Both the position numbers and the translations under genes were made by a program. Under the pieces are notes generated by a model. The model worked only from the letters and a program-made list of their open reading frames with translations, was not told the origin of the DNA and made no database searches. DNA of 64,000 nucleotides from Bradysia coprophila. Its lineage: Eukaryota; Arthropoda; Insecta; Diptera; Sciaridae. Location of the stretch: contig NW_023503409.1 of NCBI RefSeq assembly GCF_014529535.1, forward strand, positions 5,084,390 through 5,148,389, in the 5' to 3' direction. Shown one piece after another: positions 1-12,906 of the stretch (positions within the stretch are counted from its first letter, which is position 1; each line of letters begins with the position of its first letter).

Positions 1-660
1 TTAAGTGGAAAATTAAATTTCAAAAAAAAAATTGCTAAATGCATTCACAGCACTGCACAAAAATGACTGATATTTATTGTAATTATTTATGAATCAATCG
101 ATAAGATTTATGGTTTTTTAAAGACATTAATCTGCTCTAAATATTTTCTTGTATGGTCATTAATATTGTTAAGTGGTTGTTAACTACATAATTTGATCAC
201 AGATGTGTTCTTTCGATGTCATACAAATTATGCGTAATCACAGACATCACACTGATTGGGTCGAATTTGTGCAGCAATATGTCTTCATATTAAACTCGTA
301 TTTTAATTACTTGTTTCTCGAGATGAGTTTTATCGGTCGCACTTATTGTCGAATCAATATGCCATTCTGTGTACTCTGACGTGACGTAGAGAGTTATAAG
401 TCTGGTAAGAAAACCAGAACTTAACATTATAAATATGACGGTAATCAAAATAAACGCTGAAGGTAATGCAAACCTTTAGCGATTCACATAAATTACGAAG
501 CTCTACTTTCGGTTGAATTCGAGAGCATACTTTCTTTAACGTACTGCTAAGCAACGCATAATAGTAGCTTTCGTATCAAGTTAGGAAATGACGATTTTTC
601 CAGCACCAGTCTACCAGACGTGTGCTGAAAAATCCATTTCCTGTCGAGTTACAAACAACG

Positions 661-943
661 TTTTGTGCACCGGACAACTGAAATAGCAAAGCTCCTAGCA
701 GGGTAATAGAGGTTTTTACACGTCAAATAGAGTAGTTTTTTGATACCAATAATACCATTAGCAGCCTTAATGGTAATTTTGCAATGACATTATGAAAAAA
801 AAGGTATGGAAATATTCGCATACTTCGATTAAAGTACTACTCTATTTTTTTCTATTACCCTGCTAGGTGCTTTGGAAATAGACATTTTATAACAAGAAAT
901 CATCGCAAAATATGTCGTATTTCAGTTGTCCGGTGCACCAAAA
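661..943. repeat. Outer inverted repeat split by MITE A
   Basis: About 25 bp around GTGCACCGGACAACTGAAAT (661-685) is repeated in inverse orientation at 919-943. Without the inserted MITE (687-874) the two arms would be separated by only about 45-60 bp. This looks like a short palindromic element that later received the MITE. Confidence 0.6.
687..874. mobile_element. MITE family A, copy 1 (188 bp, 7-bp TSD)
   Basis: A non-coding element has imperfect terminal inverted repeats: the left end starts CAAAGCTCCTAGCAGGG and the right end is CCCTGCTAGGTGCTTTG. It is flanked by a perfect 7-bp direct repeat GAAATAG at 680-686 and 875-881. A second copy at 16887-17072 has the same ends and its own 7-bp duplication, so the borders are secure. 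The CAAAG terminus resembles hAT-type ends, but hAT elements normally make 8-bp duplications, so the superfamily is uncertain. Confidence 0.85.
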
Positions 944-1148
944 ACTTATCTCACGATTTTGTGGGAGAAATCCATACTCTTTTACACTAAGTTTTTTATG
1001 CGTTGTAGGGAAGTGCTTTAAGATAAAATTGAGATTGTGTTGATTGCGGTAGCTCGGAAAAATGTTTCAACGTTAAGGTAACGAGAGAAACCGTAAGTGC
1101 TACCAGGAGTAATTATTGGTAATTTGAATTAAGGAAAAAATTGTAGTT

Positions 1149-1337
1149 AGAGGCAGTGAATTTGCATCAACTGTTTTTCAGCTGATCCACACAAAGAATC
1201 AAAATTGTTTACACTTCTTATCTTTATACCGTTTTTCCACTACCACGCTCGTGCATGCTTCAACCGTAAAAAGAAGTATAAACAGCTTTGATTGGAAAAC
1301 AGCTGAAATAAATTCATGCTGAAAATTCATTGCCTCT
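1149..1337. mobile_element. Foldback/MITE-like element, 189 bp
   Basis: The left arm begins AGAGGCAGTGAATTT and the right arm ends AAATTCATTGCCTCT; the inverted similarity continues inward for about 70-80 bp with mismatches. No open frame is present. The flanks do not show an unambiguous target-site duplication, so the family is unassigned. Confidence 0.6.
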
Positions 1338-3272
1338 GGGTCAGAGGCTCTGACTGTACCTAAATTACTTTTGGTAATTTTGTCAGTGAATTAGGTAATT
1401 TCATCGGTAAATCAGGTACATTTGGTTATTCAAATTACCAATCAAATTTCGTTAGTGCTACACAGAAGAAGAGGTATAGTACTATGATATGGTGGAATTC
1501 TTAAGTTCATTTTATGACTATCTCAGTTGGTTTTGATGTTTTCGAGCCAACCAACTAACTTTTTATCATATTTTTTTACATTTGAACAAAAAATAAAATT
1601 TAAGAATTTTTTGGAATTTTAAGAATTTAATTCCTTAAAATAGGCATGGTTCAACTGAACGAGACGAATGTATCGTGGATTTGCATGGCCCTCTGCATAT
1701 TTTCTTTCGTTTGATCGTAACATTGTAACAACTAACGTCTCAGCATTTCTTCGTCTATACAATAACGAATCCCATTTTTGTAAAATTTATCACCTGTAGA
1801 CGGTTTCAGTATACAACATTCAGATTAATTAATTACTCGGTGATTTTTTTTAATTAAACATTAAACGAAAAAGAAACATTTTCAGCCAAGCGAAATGTCT
1901 CTGCTCCACCCTACATGCTTATCGAAAACAATTTCTTATTCTCTACATACTGATAATAAAAAAAAAAGATTCCCAATGAATATAAAACCAAATATAAACA
2001 GCAAATTTATATCCAAATTAAAATTGAATATAAAATTGGCTGTGCATTCTCACATTGGCTGTGCATTTGTAAAGGTTATATGAGGTGCACTTCTTCTATA
2101 AACATAAAATTATATATATGGAAAAGTAACAAAACAACAGTAATAAAATTTCATTGGTATGGCGGAATGGCGGAGAAAGAACTTAAATGTTAAAAATGAT
2201 CGTCTGTTGGATAGGATTACTCATGATGTTGGTTTTCGGTACCTTTCTTTTCTTATTTGGTTTTTGTTTTCGTGCTATATATTTTACTTGCGTATTGGGT
2301 CTTACTGTAACCTTACACAAGATAAACGAAGTTCTTTAAGAAGCACGCTTTAATATAATACCAAAGTATTTTAGCTTTGGTTTATATTGTAGTTCGATTC
2401 GTTACATGCGAAAGGTGTACAAAGTGTGTGTTTTTTTTTACTTCTTCTTAACTTCCTTTGGATCTGTCTTATTCAGTCAATATGATGAGCTGACCTTCAC
2501 AGACCTTGAAAAAGGTTCAGTAACATTGAAATTGTTCAATGGAAAATATGTATAAATGAAAAAAGAGTATTTTTATATGAATTGACTCCAGTTGAATGAA
2601 TGGTGTTGGTAAGCAGATGTTTTCTAAATAAAAAAAAGAGACGAACTCGTCGTAAATTGTAAAGAATTACTAAGTCAGTTTTCTTTAGAACAATTTGGAT
2701 AATTGATTTTTCTTTTGACGAGTACAGGCAACAAAATATTGAGATTTATTTTTAAATCAGAGGTAGACGGTGTGGCGTAGAATATGTAATATGTATCTTG
2801 TGCGAACACGTTATTGTTACTTGAGCAAGAATATGCATCACAAACTCAATCGGAATACAATTGAAAAGTGGAAAAGATTTTCTATTCTTTTTGTTGAATA
2901 ATCATACTCTTCAACTTGAGCTGGTCGATTTGCTTCGGCGAGAGAATCCGCTCTACAAAATTTTTTGTTATGGTTCATAGGCTCCGAATAAACGACTTTT
3001 AAGTTTAGAACAACTTTAGTTCGGGTGGCAATAAATCAAAGACAGAATTTTGGAGTTTCTATACACTGTGGAACAGTACACACAGTGTACCAAAACTCGA
3101 AAAAAAATTTCATCGATTTTACATCGATTTTCAAATTGTAATAATAGTTTAACTTTCTTAGAAATGGAAAGTTATCGCTAGTATAATCGTTAAATATGTT
3201 ACTTCATTGCTTAGAGCATAGTGTTTGATACAAAATCTTTTACATCATTTGTTTAAACAAAACCAAAACCAC

Positions 3273-5609
3273 ATGAGCCGTACATTATTACTTATTTTTG
3301 CTGTTGCTGATTTTCCAATCTCTTCATTACTAAATGATGGTAATATAGAGAGTCTATTAAAAATACGCAGACAAGATACATAAATTGTTGTAGAAATTAT
3401 ACACACGGTATATCAGGTGCGAACTAAATTATGTAACACAAGCGTAAACGTTATTATGAAATTGGCTAAACGTGTCTGAATGGATACCATTCATAAAATA
3501 TCATTTAATAATGGATGAACGTCTCGTTCAGATATTTTTTTTTATTAATGAGTTGGTGTGAGTCATGAATTTAGTGAATCCTAACTTTTATTGTCTTTTT
3601 GTAACGTACATTCATTCTCTTTCCGATTAACGATCCAAGCACATCTTCCCATAAACAAAAATATAACATAAACCACTGACATGTTCTTATGAACCCTTTA
3701 AACGTTTCTGGTAATCTTTTATCGAAAACAACGATATAATTGAGTATTGAGTCGTGCATAGGCTTCTTTTGATCTTAGTAAGAGATGCGCTTGTCGATTT
3801 TAAAAAGTTGAATAAAGCATTTTATCTGACCACCAATGCTGATCTTACATCAAACACTAAGTAAAACGCAATACTTTCAACAAACGAAATGTACTGACTT
3901 CACAGCGCTACGATTTACGAGATCCGTTCGTAAAAGGTTAAACGATTTTTTTCACCACAATGGCTCACACATGAAATGAGATTCGTTCGGGAAAAAAATG
4001 CCATTCACATAAATTAAAGTTTTTTTTTATTTCAATTTCAGACACTGCTAATTGTAATAACATCAAATGCAAAGACAGACAGATTTGTCTGAATGATTTA
4101 ATCACCCACAGGCCGAGATGTGTTTCGTGCAATTTTAAATGTTCAAGGAAAAGAAAACCTCAGGTACATTTTTCAATTTGTAAACATTAATTTTTCTTAT
4201 TTTAAAAATTGAATTTTGAATTAGATTTTGTGTTGTTCGGTTTTTGGTGTTTTGATAAAGCGTGTTTCATTTGCATACGGTAATAATTAATTTAGTGAAT
4301 GTAGACCTGACTAGTTATACCTTTTGGTGATGAATTGGACGATATTTTTCATTAAAAGTATTTTAGAATGGTTGAGTATTTGATGTAGGTGTAAAATCTG
4401 TTTAATTATTATAAATTGCACTTGTGTTATCACTAGATACTGGAGATTTTTTTCGGCATTTGCTTCCCGACATACTTGTGTTCTGCACATGACAAATTCT
4501 TCTCCGACTTGTGAGATATCGCCAAAAATATTTTCCTTGTACAACTACAAAGTGAAATGCTCTTTATACGCAATGCATCAGAAAGTCATAGGATCATAAT
4601 CCTTTTACAAAAATGAACATATCGATTGATTCAGAATATATTTGGTAGCTCTAAAAAAAAACTCTGGCTATTTTATTTGGCGATACTTCACCATTTCTTT
4701 AGTTGTGGCTAAGGACAAAATTTCATTTAAAAACTTTACACAGCAAAGCTGAGTTTCATTGAAGCAATAACTCATAGTTACGGAAATATTTAAGCTTCTT
4801 GCTGTGCATTCTCTCTCTAAATCTTATGTCACGTAATTTTGTTTTCTTAAGAATTTCTCAAGATGAGTAATTAATTGCAGCAAAAACGAACAGGTATATT
4901 ACATATATCATGTACCTACGTCTATAAGTTGGTCAGATTCTTTTTTGTGCTCTTTTTTGCTGATACATAATTCCATTATAGAGCATATTGTATTGTATAT
5001 GTACACATTTCAACTCGTGCCATTCAACATTTTTCTTGTTTAATTCTCCTTAATTGATTAACTACAACATATACGATTAATTAATGAATAGAACTCCGCA
5101 GAACATTACGTTTTTGGTTTCTCTTTTCGATGTTTTGTGGATATGCTCTCGCATATTACATACTGTCTTCAATTTAACAAATAACTTTTCACGTATCCGG
5201 CGTTGATTAATGTTAACGTTAAAAAAAAAACTTGTTTCTTCCAAATATCATAAATTCATTGATGGGACTCGTTGCAATCGGATATGCCTAAAAATATAGT
5301 GAAAAAATATTTTGAAAATCGTTACGTTTGAGTTGAAGATTTAAAATTTATACGCCTGATATGTATGCAATGATGGTGCGATAAACCTTATGGCGTTTTT
5401 AATAAATATTTCAAATGTTATAGGGTAAACGAGATGGTAGACCGACCTCTTCTGGAAGTGATACCGAGATGAAATTGTGCGGACGAAACAATCACACTTA
5501 CAATTCCTGGTGTCAAATGATCAAAGATTCGTGTAGCACTGGACTTTTTATCGATATAGAACATAACGGGGAATGTAGGAACAGTGCATCAAACAGTACG
5601 TATAATTGA
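3273..5609 (+). CDS. Small secreted follistatin/Kazal-domain protein, 3 exons
   Basis: The exons are 3273-3339, 4042-4163 and 5424-5609, joined by GT-AG introns with matching phases (375 nt, 124 residues). Residues 1-22 (MSRTLLLIFAVADF...) look like a signal peptide. The rest is one follistatin-type module: an EGF-like half (NCNNIKCKDRQICLND, then CVSCNFKC) followed by a Kazal half (LCGRNNHTYNSWCQ, then an SC...NGEC ending). The exon 2/3 junction falls inside the module. Follistatin modules bind TGF-beta ligands and Kazal domains can inhibit serine proteases; either role is only inferred. A single module in 124 residues is much shorter than follistatin itself. The model was read by eye; the first exon is the least certain part. 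Confidence 0.72.
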
Positions 5610-7942
5610 GAAGAGAATTGGTTTGTGCCTTTCAATACATGAAAATTTTCGTTTAGGTACAACCATTTTATCCTTAGGAGTTGGATCATAGTCGGAAAAC
5701 GTGAAACATAATTATCCAAGGAATTAATCTTTTACATAATATTGGAAACACTATAGAGATGGGGTTTTTAAATTATTATTTTTATAATTATGCGTGGAGT
5801 TTAAGTTATTAAATATAAGAAAATTACTTTTAATAAATTATGAAAGCTACTGGTTTAACTGACACAATAAAACATATGGAAATGAATTGAAGAAGACTTG
5901 CTTGTAGTGGTTCTCAGAAAAGGCTAATCATCTATTATCGACTGCAACGACAAAAATAGACGGGACAAGACAGACATCATGATAAGTTAATCCGGATGAA
6001 ACAAACAAAGTAACAAATCACTTTGAACAAAAGAAGTACTAGATTCTGTGATAACTTAGAACTAGCCACTCTAAAATGGTTAAATTACATATTAACCATT
6101 ATTAACCAATCTTTGGACACAATGCTCGATTACATCAGGAACCTGCTCTGAAATTACCTGGTGAATTGACTTGAATTTTATATTTATTTTTAACCTGGTC
6201 AACCTGAAATAGTCAGGTCACGCGAGATTTCAGGTGACAAGATATTTTAATCTGGCAGGCTAACTTGAAACCTGACATGACTTATAAGGAATAATCCCGA
6301 CCTGATCAACGATTTTCATGTTTTCATGCTATTTTTCGCCAATACATTCTTTAAATCGACCTTTAACCATGATGTTTGCCACATTATTCTTCATTCAGCC
6401 TAAAATGCGTCTTCATCTTTTAGGAGTGCAATATTCTGAATGCGTTATTGCAATCGACTGTTTTCACATAAATCATGTGATCGACACTCAACTCTAGGTA
6501 AGTATATTCATTTGGGGGAGGTGCTCAAAACTGCATTATAAATCATGTCAACAAATGTTAACATAATAATGGCTATTCACATATTAAATAAGCGGGCACA
6601 CTCTGTATATTACCATTTATGGACACTAATTCACACTGTTTCTAATTCAAATCATATACATACGGATCATCACATAGGCGGTTCCTCCATTATTTTGTCA
6701 TCAATTGATGCTATTTTCTGGTGAACATAATGCGCCAGGTGTTCGTAATACCGAGAGTGATATTGTTGAGCAAAATAGTATTTGAATCTACTACAGAATC
6801 GATAACACAGTCGATTATTGGTACAAAAAACATTCTTTTAGCAAAATATTGATGTTCAGGTCTTTTGGTCACCGTGGTGTGGTACAAAAGTAGAGAACTT
6901 TAAATTATATCATTAACTTAAATACAAAACGGACACATTAAAAGTACTAGCGGCACCTGCTGGGTGTGTAGATAACATTAAACAAATCACAGACACATTA
7001 ACTGATACTGATTGACAAAGGTAAATAATTTGTCTTTGCTTAATGTTAGCTAACAACAGCACATTTAACAGCGATCGATGGTTCTTTGTAACAACGTCTT
7101 TATTTAACATTACTTTTAAGTTTTGAGTGGAATTAATCTAGAGTCAGTTTACATAAGCTAAAGTCGCGCACATATAGCTTGTTTCATTGTTTATTTAACT
7201 GTCGATTTTTAAAACAATTCGAATCAAAATTCATGTCAAAAGTTTAATTCATTTTTTAAGTGCGTTTAAGTGGGAAAGGGGTCATTCACAAACTACACAC
7301 GCCAAAAATGACGAACTTCAGACCCATCCCATACGAAAAAATTGTATAAAGAAAATTCAAAAATGTACGCTATTCGACAACTTATCTTTTCCCGTTATGC
7401 GCAATCGTAATTTATGAATGGCCCCTAACAAGTTTTAGACAAAAAAAAATTGAATGCCAAGGTGACTTATTCTTCTTCTTTTTTTGTAGAATTAGTCAGA
7501 CTCAAGTCCACAAACCTTATACTGGACTATTATTCTGCAGCTTACAATATAACAATAAAGATTCAGTGAAATTCGAGATTCTAATTAACCAATCAGATCA
7601 GTAGTTTAATCGGTTTGCTCCAGTACTGATCAGATAATTTTCAGTTAAACCATACCTAAGTAGACAAGCTGACTATCTAGAAAACGATTCGATTAGACTT
7701 CTCAAGTTAACAACACCGCAAAGCCATATGACCATTATTTCGTACGGGTCTTAAAAATTAAAACTTTCTCCTTGAATAACTTATGTTAAAAGTAATTACC
7801 ACAACCACGGTCAGTTCTACAGCGAATGCCAATGCATGTAGATCGTTGGTAAATAATAAAGTGCGACGAATATCTTACTGAATACAAGTCAAAAGTAAAT
7901 ATTTCGGCTTAAATTAAAGTGAAAATCGTGAAACAAAATATA
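5610..7942. other. Intergenic, no gene seen
   Basis: No exon was recognised. Around 6130-6310 there is a cluster of short repeated CCTG/CAGG-containing words in both orientations, looking like decayed inverted repeats. The remainder is unremarkable AT-rich sequence. The region just upstream of 7943 should hold the sulfotransferase promoter, but I see no clear TATA box. Confidence 0.55.
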
Positions 7943-10414
7943 ATGGCATTTAATAACAATAAAGGCGAACTTCTGTTTCCCTACGATATTATTGATGTTG
8001 ATCCGGAAATTAATACCGAACTGTTGAGAGATTTCACAGGTGTGTGTTTGATACAAAGTTTCTGCATAATCTACCATATCAGAGCATAATGAATACATTC
8101 TTTAGGCGAAAAAACTGGGTTCGTTCAGGTGGGACCAAAGAAATATTTTTTCCCCAGTAAATTTCGGGAAGCTTCGTATCATTTATATAATTTTCAATCT
8201 CGACCATCGGACGTGTATGTTGCGACATTTCCACGATCTGGCACAACTTGGACTCAAGAACTCGTTTGGATGATCGCTAATGATTTAAACTATGATAAAG
8301 CTACGGCTGAACCATTGACCAAAAGATTTCCATTTTTTGAGTAAGCATTTACACACTGTCTTTTCGAATCATCACCTAACAGCTTCACGTATTCCAGATT
8401 CTGTGTGTTCATGCATGAACAAACGAAACAGGAGCTTTTGTTGGAAAATCAGGACAGTCTAGAGAAACAAAATTTCGTTGAGCTTGTGTCTACGCCTGGA
8501 TATGATTTTTTGCCAGATATAACGGAACAACGGTTTATCAAAACTCATTTGCCATTTTCATTGCTGCCACCGAGCGTTATGGAATGTAAATCAAAGGTAA
8601 GTGAAAAGAGTTATAATTTGATAAAAAAAAGTGAACGGTTCGATCGGTCGAATAGCTATAATTTTTAAAAGCACTCTGTGCTTCACATCAATATAGGTCA
8701 GTTACGCAATGTTAGATTTACCTTGTCATATAAAAGTAAAATCAACAATTGCATGTTGTTTATAATGACAACGGTCTCGTTTCTCTGTTGTATGTTTTTT
8801 TTAGCTTACACTGCAGCGTAAAAAATGAAAATCATTTACAATGACAATGTACTCCTGAGATATTGAAGAATAAAAAATTTAGAGTGAAGAACTTGCCCAG
8901 AAACAATAAATAATTTTTATGAAATTGAGCTCGGAATTTATTGTAGCTAGTAGCTACCTATTTTAATGTAAGCATCGTGAGCACATTTTTAAGCAAGAAA
9001 ATGAAATGACATGGGACTCTCTCAAAGTCTTAAAACCAGACTTCGATGTAAAATATGACAAGTTATTATCACTTGCAGAAGGCTATTCATCTGTTAGTGA
9101 CAGCAACGACAACAATAAAAGATTTGCTCTGACATTTATGTGATGTTACTATATGAAACGAAATGAAGTAAAAGATTTCGCGTCTAGAAGTAATACATCT
9201 GGAGAATTACGTAGTGCTTTCCCTATTCTACACTCTACAAAAATTATATTTTCATAGTAATTTTGATAGAGTAGAATAGAATAAAGAAACCATAACGTAA
9301 TTCTTCTCATGATACTGGTGATATGCTTGTCATGTGTTGCTAATCGTCATACATTCAATAGCTTAATATTCATTGTTTATTTCTGTCGTCGGCCAAAGTT
9401 GCTTGGAATATCCGGTCAATATTGATTCTAACAGTTGAACAACCTACTAATAACACATCGTCAGCAAATGAATTACATTTAAGATAGTGACAAATGAGCA
9501 CTGATATGAGAGTAAGAGACATTAAAAACACATTGTATAACATCACTCTACTTGCAGGTGATTTATGTTGCTCGAAATCCAAAGGACGTTGCGGTCTCAT
9601 ACTATTACTTAAACAAACTCTACCGAACCCAAGGATACATCAACACGTTTGAAAAATATTGGGACTACTTCGAGAAAAACTTGAGTGAGTGTTTAAACAA
9701 GATATCACGTTATATGATTTGCCAACCTCATTAACTCATTGAATTTATTAATCAGATCCTTGGATGCCTTATTGGAGTCATTTAAAAGAGGGCTGGGAAC
9801 ATCGCAACCACCCGAATGTGCTTTTTATGTTTTATGAAGATATGAATAAGGTGAGAATAGTTTTTTCCACCTTTTGCGGACGGCTTGATAACATGTTATT
9901 GAGAATGAAGACGAAGATAAGGAATGCGAGAGCTAACATCGTTTTAACATATAAATGTTAAAACAAATGAAGTGAAAGATCTGATTTTACCCTGTGGCAA
10001 TCCTTAGATCAAGCAACAGTTTTGATATCTACACAAATGTCTTACACTACACTACCTTCGCTTGTAGTCCGTACCACGTTAATGAAAGAAATCTAATCGA
10101 AAATTCATTTTTAGGACCTACCGGCAACTATCAGAAAGGTAGCCAATTTCTTGAAGAAAAACTTAACCGACGAAGAAGTGACCAAACTCACCTCGTACCT
10201 AAGCATTGAGAATTTCAAACACAACACATCGGTGAATCAAAATGAATTGAAAGAGGTCCGTATTTTGAATCCGAACGAGGAAGCGTTCGTTCGAAAAGGA
10301 AAAACGAACCTGAAGGGCTGGCAGAAGGAATACACACCGGAAATAATTGAACGAGTGGAAAAATGGATGGAAATAAATCTGAAAGAAACGGATATGCGAT
10401 TTCCCGAATATTGA
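7943..10414 (+). CDS. Cytosolic sulfotransferase, 6 exons
   Basis: The exons are 7943-8039, 8106-8340, 8398-8596, 9558-9684, 9756-9850 and 10115-10414; all GT-AG junctions keep the frame (350 residues). The enzyme would transfer sulfate from PAPS to small alcohols or phenols in the cytosol. There is no signal peptide or membrane segment. The PAPS 5'-phosphosulfate loop is TFPRSGTTWTQELVW in exon 2. KTHLPFSLLP in exon 3 carries the catalytic histidine. The 3'-phosphate motif VIYVARNPKDVAVSYY opens exon 4. The C-terminal RKG is kept, but the usual GDWK following it is replaced (RKGKTNLKGWQKEY). Length is near the family norm of about 300-350. Intron 3 (8597-9557) is the only long one. Substrate unknown. 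Confidence 0.93.
9202..9307. repeat. Short inverted-repeat element in SULT intron 3
   Basis: GAGAATTACGTAGTGCTTTC at the left is mirrored with mismatches by a right end reading ACCATAACGTAATTCTTCTC. Inner segments (CTATTCTACACTCT and AGAGTAGAATAGAA) also pair. It is about 106 bp, non-coding and lies wholly within the intron 8597-9557. Confidence 0.55.
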
Positions 10415-10485
10415 TAGGCTCATGTTAAGTATTACGATAATTTTGTTACATCTCTTTTTATACCTGGCTTGTTAAGTACTATGTT

Positions 10486-10491
10486 AATAAA
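10486..10491 (+). terminator. Polyadenylation signal of sulfotransferase gene
   Basis: AATAAA lies 72 bp after the sulfotransferase stop codon and is the first such hexamer on the sense strand. Confidence 0.5.
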
Positions 10492-12002
10492 TTATGTTTT
10501 TCATTTGCTACATTTTACGCCGAGTAATACATTATTATTCAGTTTCTCCTGGCACCCGAACCCGACAAGACAACTACACCAGCATATTATTGCCAACAAA
10601 TGAATCGTCTGTCTGTATATATCATTAAAACAAATAAAGTCCAGGTCGTGGATAATAATAAGGTAACATCCCCTTAACGGTCAAGGTGGAAATATCACAT
10701 CTTCAAATATGTTGACTAACGCTCTCCCACTGTACAGTGTACAGATGGCTCTCACTCGCACCTTTCTGATTCTAGCTATAATTACCATCATCAGGTCCGG
10801 TGAAATCAAACTCTCCTACTAAAACACTAGTGCGATAAAAGCCACGTGTTACTGAAGTCACACTAAAATTATCTTCGGTATTTATTAGATTTTCTTCATT
10901 GCATAAAGGGGTATGCAACACGAATCGTATGGAGTGGAGGTATATTATCGCGCACGACGTCTTGCCAACCCAAAAAAAATCTGACATCTAGTGCTGTAAT
11001 ATACCTCCATACGATTCTTGTTACTTAAATAACTAATACCTACAACTTGGATGTCTAGCATTATTACTGTCGCTGCAATCCTGCTATGCAATGTACATTT
11101 TTCAAGGGTTAAAAATTGAAACGCATGGAATTTCTTTATTGTAGCCATAGAATCACCAAAAACTATTTTGTGTGATAAATGAGATGTAAATGACTGTGTT
11201 CTGTGGTTGTCATATACAAAAACACGGAGTCAGTGCAAAACTCGCTTGGTTTCCTATATCACATAAATGTATCGGAACAAATTATTTATTCGATATGTTT
11301 ATGCCCCGAAATAGATATTCACATTAAACGAAATATTTTGTTAATAATGTGAGACTAGTTTGGAGCACGTTTCTCTTCCTATTTCTTTATAAAGGGAAAT
11401 TCCCTTCGATATGTTTCTATTTTTTTATGTTGCGTTTTACTCAAATAATTGTCTAGACATTCAGAGTGGGAAAGAATAATGTTTTGAACTTGTAGGCAAA
11501 AGGTTTTTCTCTTTTATTCCAGAACAAGATATTCAGACACTAAATGAAGTTTTAATCATGCACTATCACACTCACACAACAGAACAAGATATTTAGTGCA
11601 TTTAGTCCCCTCGGATTGTAATTCTTCTTTGTCTTCTTGTATATATACATACATATACACATTCGTTTAATAACGCATTTAGTAGACCAGTTCAGTAATC
11701 TACTAATGGGGGACTACGCTTCAAAGTCGATGAAATGGAATGGTAAATATTTGAACATGATGCAGAGTGTGTGTGTCGATAATAGTGGTGAGGTTGCACA
11801 TCGTCTTGTCTACTTATTAACTTAGAGTCGAGCTTACCGTATGTTGAGTTGAGACAACGCACAGTGCTTTGGTTGAGAGTAATAGGAATTGGTGCAATGT
11901 GTATTGTGTTTAATATTTCCGTTGCAATTGCTTATATTCGCATAATTTTAAATACATCTTTGAATTGGAGTTTTTCTTTATGTAAGCCGCTTACCTACTA
12001 AG

Positions 12003-12151
12003 GCTGAGAACAGACGAACAATTATAAGTTGTTGAGGTTGACAATTATGCTCCGATTTCTATTGTGCACCTATTTTCAACGCAGGCGAAACAATAGAAAT
12101 CGTAGCAAAATCGTCGATCCCAGCAACTGAAAATTGTTCGTCGGTTCTCAA
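12003..12151. repeat. Inverted-repeat element upstream of maltase A
   Basis: The left arm starts with GAGAACAGACGAACAATT and contains GATTTCTATTGT. The right arm holds ACAATAGAAATC and ends AATTGTTCGTCGGTTCTC. Only the left part is preserved in the second duplication unit (about 17990-18075). Confidence 0.6.
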
Positions 12152-12477
12152 CGTGTGGTCTTTCGTCATAGACATCTAATTACACTCATAAAACTCTATA
12201 ACTTAACATTCACGACCAATTACTTTACAGTCATAAGTTAAGGCATAACTCAGGTGATGCGTTGCTTATCTGTTATCAGCTCTGCATAACTCTGCCCATT
12301 CAGTAACTCCTAATTTAATCCGATTATTTTGATTGATTCATTAAGCTAAAGGATGAATCTTTAACCTGTTTCAGACAGCAAACATATAACCACTGTTATC
12401 GGGTCTATTACTTCCATGGAACAAAGTACCTACTTTTAATCGGTTGATTACAAATCTTGTACTTCCATTTTTTTTAC

Positions 12478-12487
12478 TATATAAAGG
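12478..12487 (+). promoter_or_regulatory. TATA box of maltase A
   Basis: TATATAAAGG lies about 420 bp before the maltase A start codon, in sequence that is otherwise shared with the second unit. The segment holding it is absent upstream of maltase B, where the homologous stretch (around 18390-18430) is shorter. If transcription starts here, the 5' leader would be long or contain an intron. Confidence 0.45.
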
Positions 12488-12906
12488 ACCATATTAACCA
12501 GAGCTTGCCATTTTTTTTCGTCGATATCGATAACAGATGGATAGTCGTATGTGACAGGTTAGGACAAAACTCAGACGTCCTTACTTAGATCGCATACCAC
12601 AACGGAAATAGCATACAAAGCTCAAAATTACAGCGTTAGTGCAAATCACCGTTCGCTACCTGATTTATTCACCTGGATAGCATTTTGTGACCCAACGGTA
12701 CCAAATTTAACAATTTCAAAGAATTATTTTATTCTTCTTTTGATCTAATAATACCAGCCGTTTGTGTTGAGTTTTGGCAGTTGAATGACACTTGAATGTT
12801 TTGCCTTTTACTGTAAAGTGGCAGTGCAGACTTCAGATGCAGAATGACGTTCTTGGTAATCGTTGATTATATCGAATAGGTTGGTGTCAGTGATAATTGT
12901 TTCGGA

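Larger units (their letters stand above)
1..3272. other. Intergenic, repeat-rich, no gene seen
   Basis: No convincing coding exon was found on either strand; the short open frames of 60-66 codons have no recognisable composition or splice context. The stretch contains two inverted-repeat elements (661-943 and 1149-1337), described separately. An outer pair of inverted segments (about 1113-1128 and 1428-1442) surrounds the second one. The rest is AT-rich sequence in which I see nothing specific. Confidence 0.6.
10415..12906. other. Intergenic, upstream of maltase A
   Basis: No gene is seen. The left end of the tandem duplication falls near 10996. A hairpin-forming pair around AATCGTATGGAGTGGAGG (about 10921-10945) and its partner (about 10998-11022) sits exactly at that border. 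A second inverted repeat (12003-12151) has arms sharing GAGAACAGACGAACAATT, and its left half recurs at about 17990-18075. A TATA box for the first maltase lies at 12478. Confidence 0.6.
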
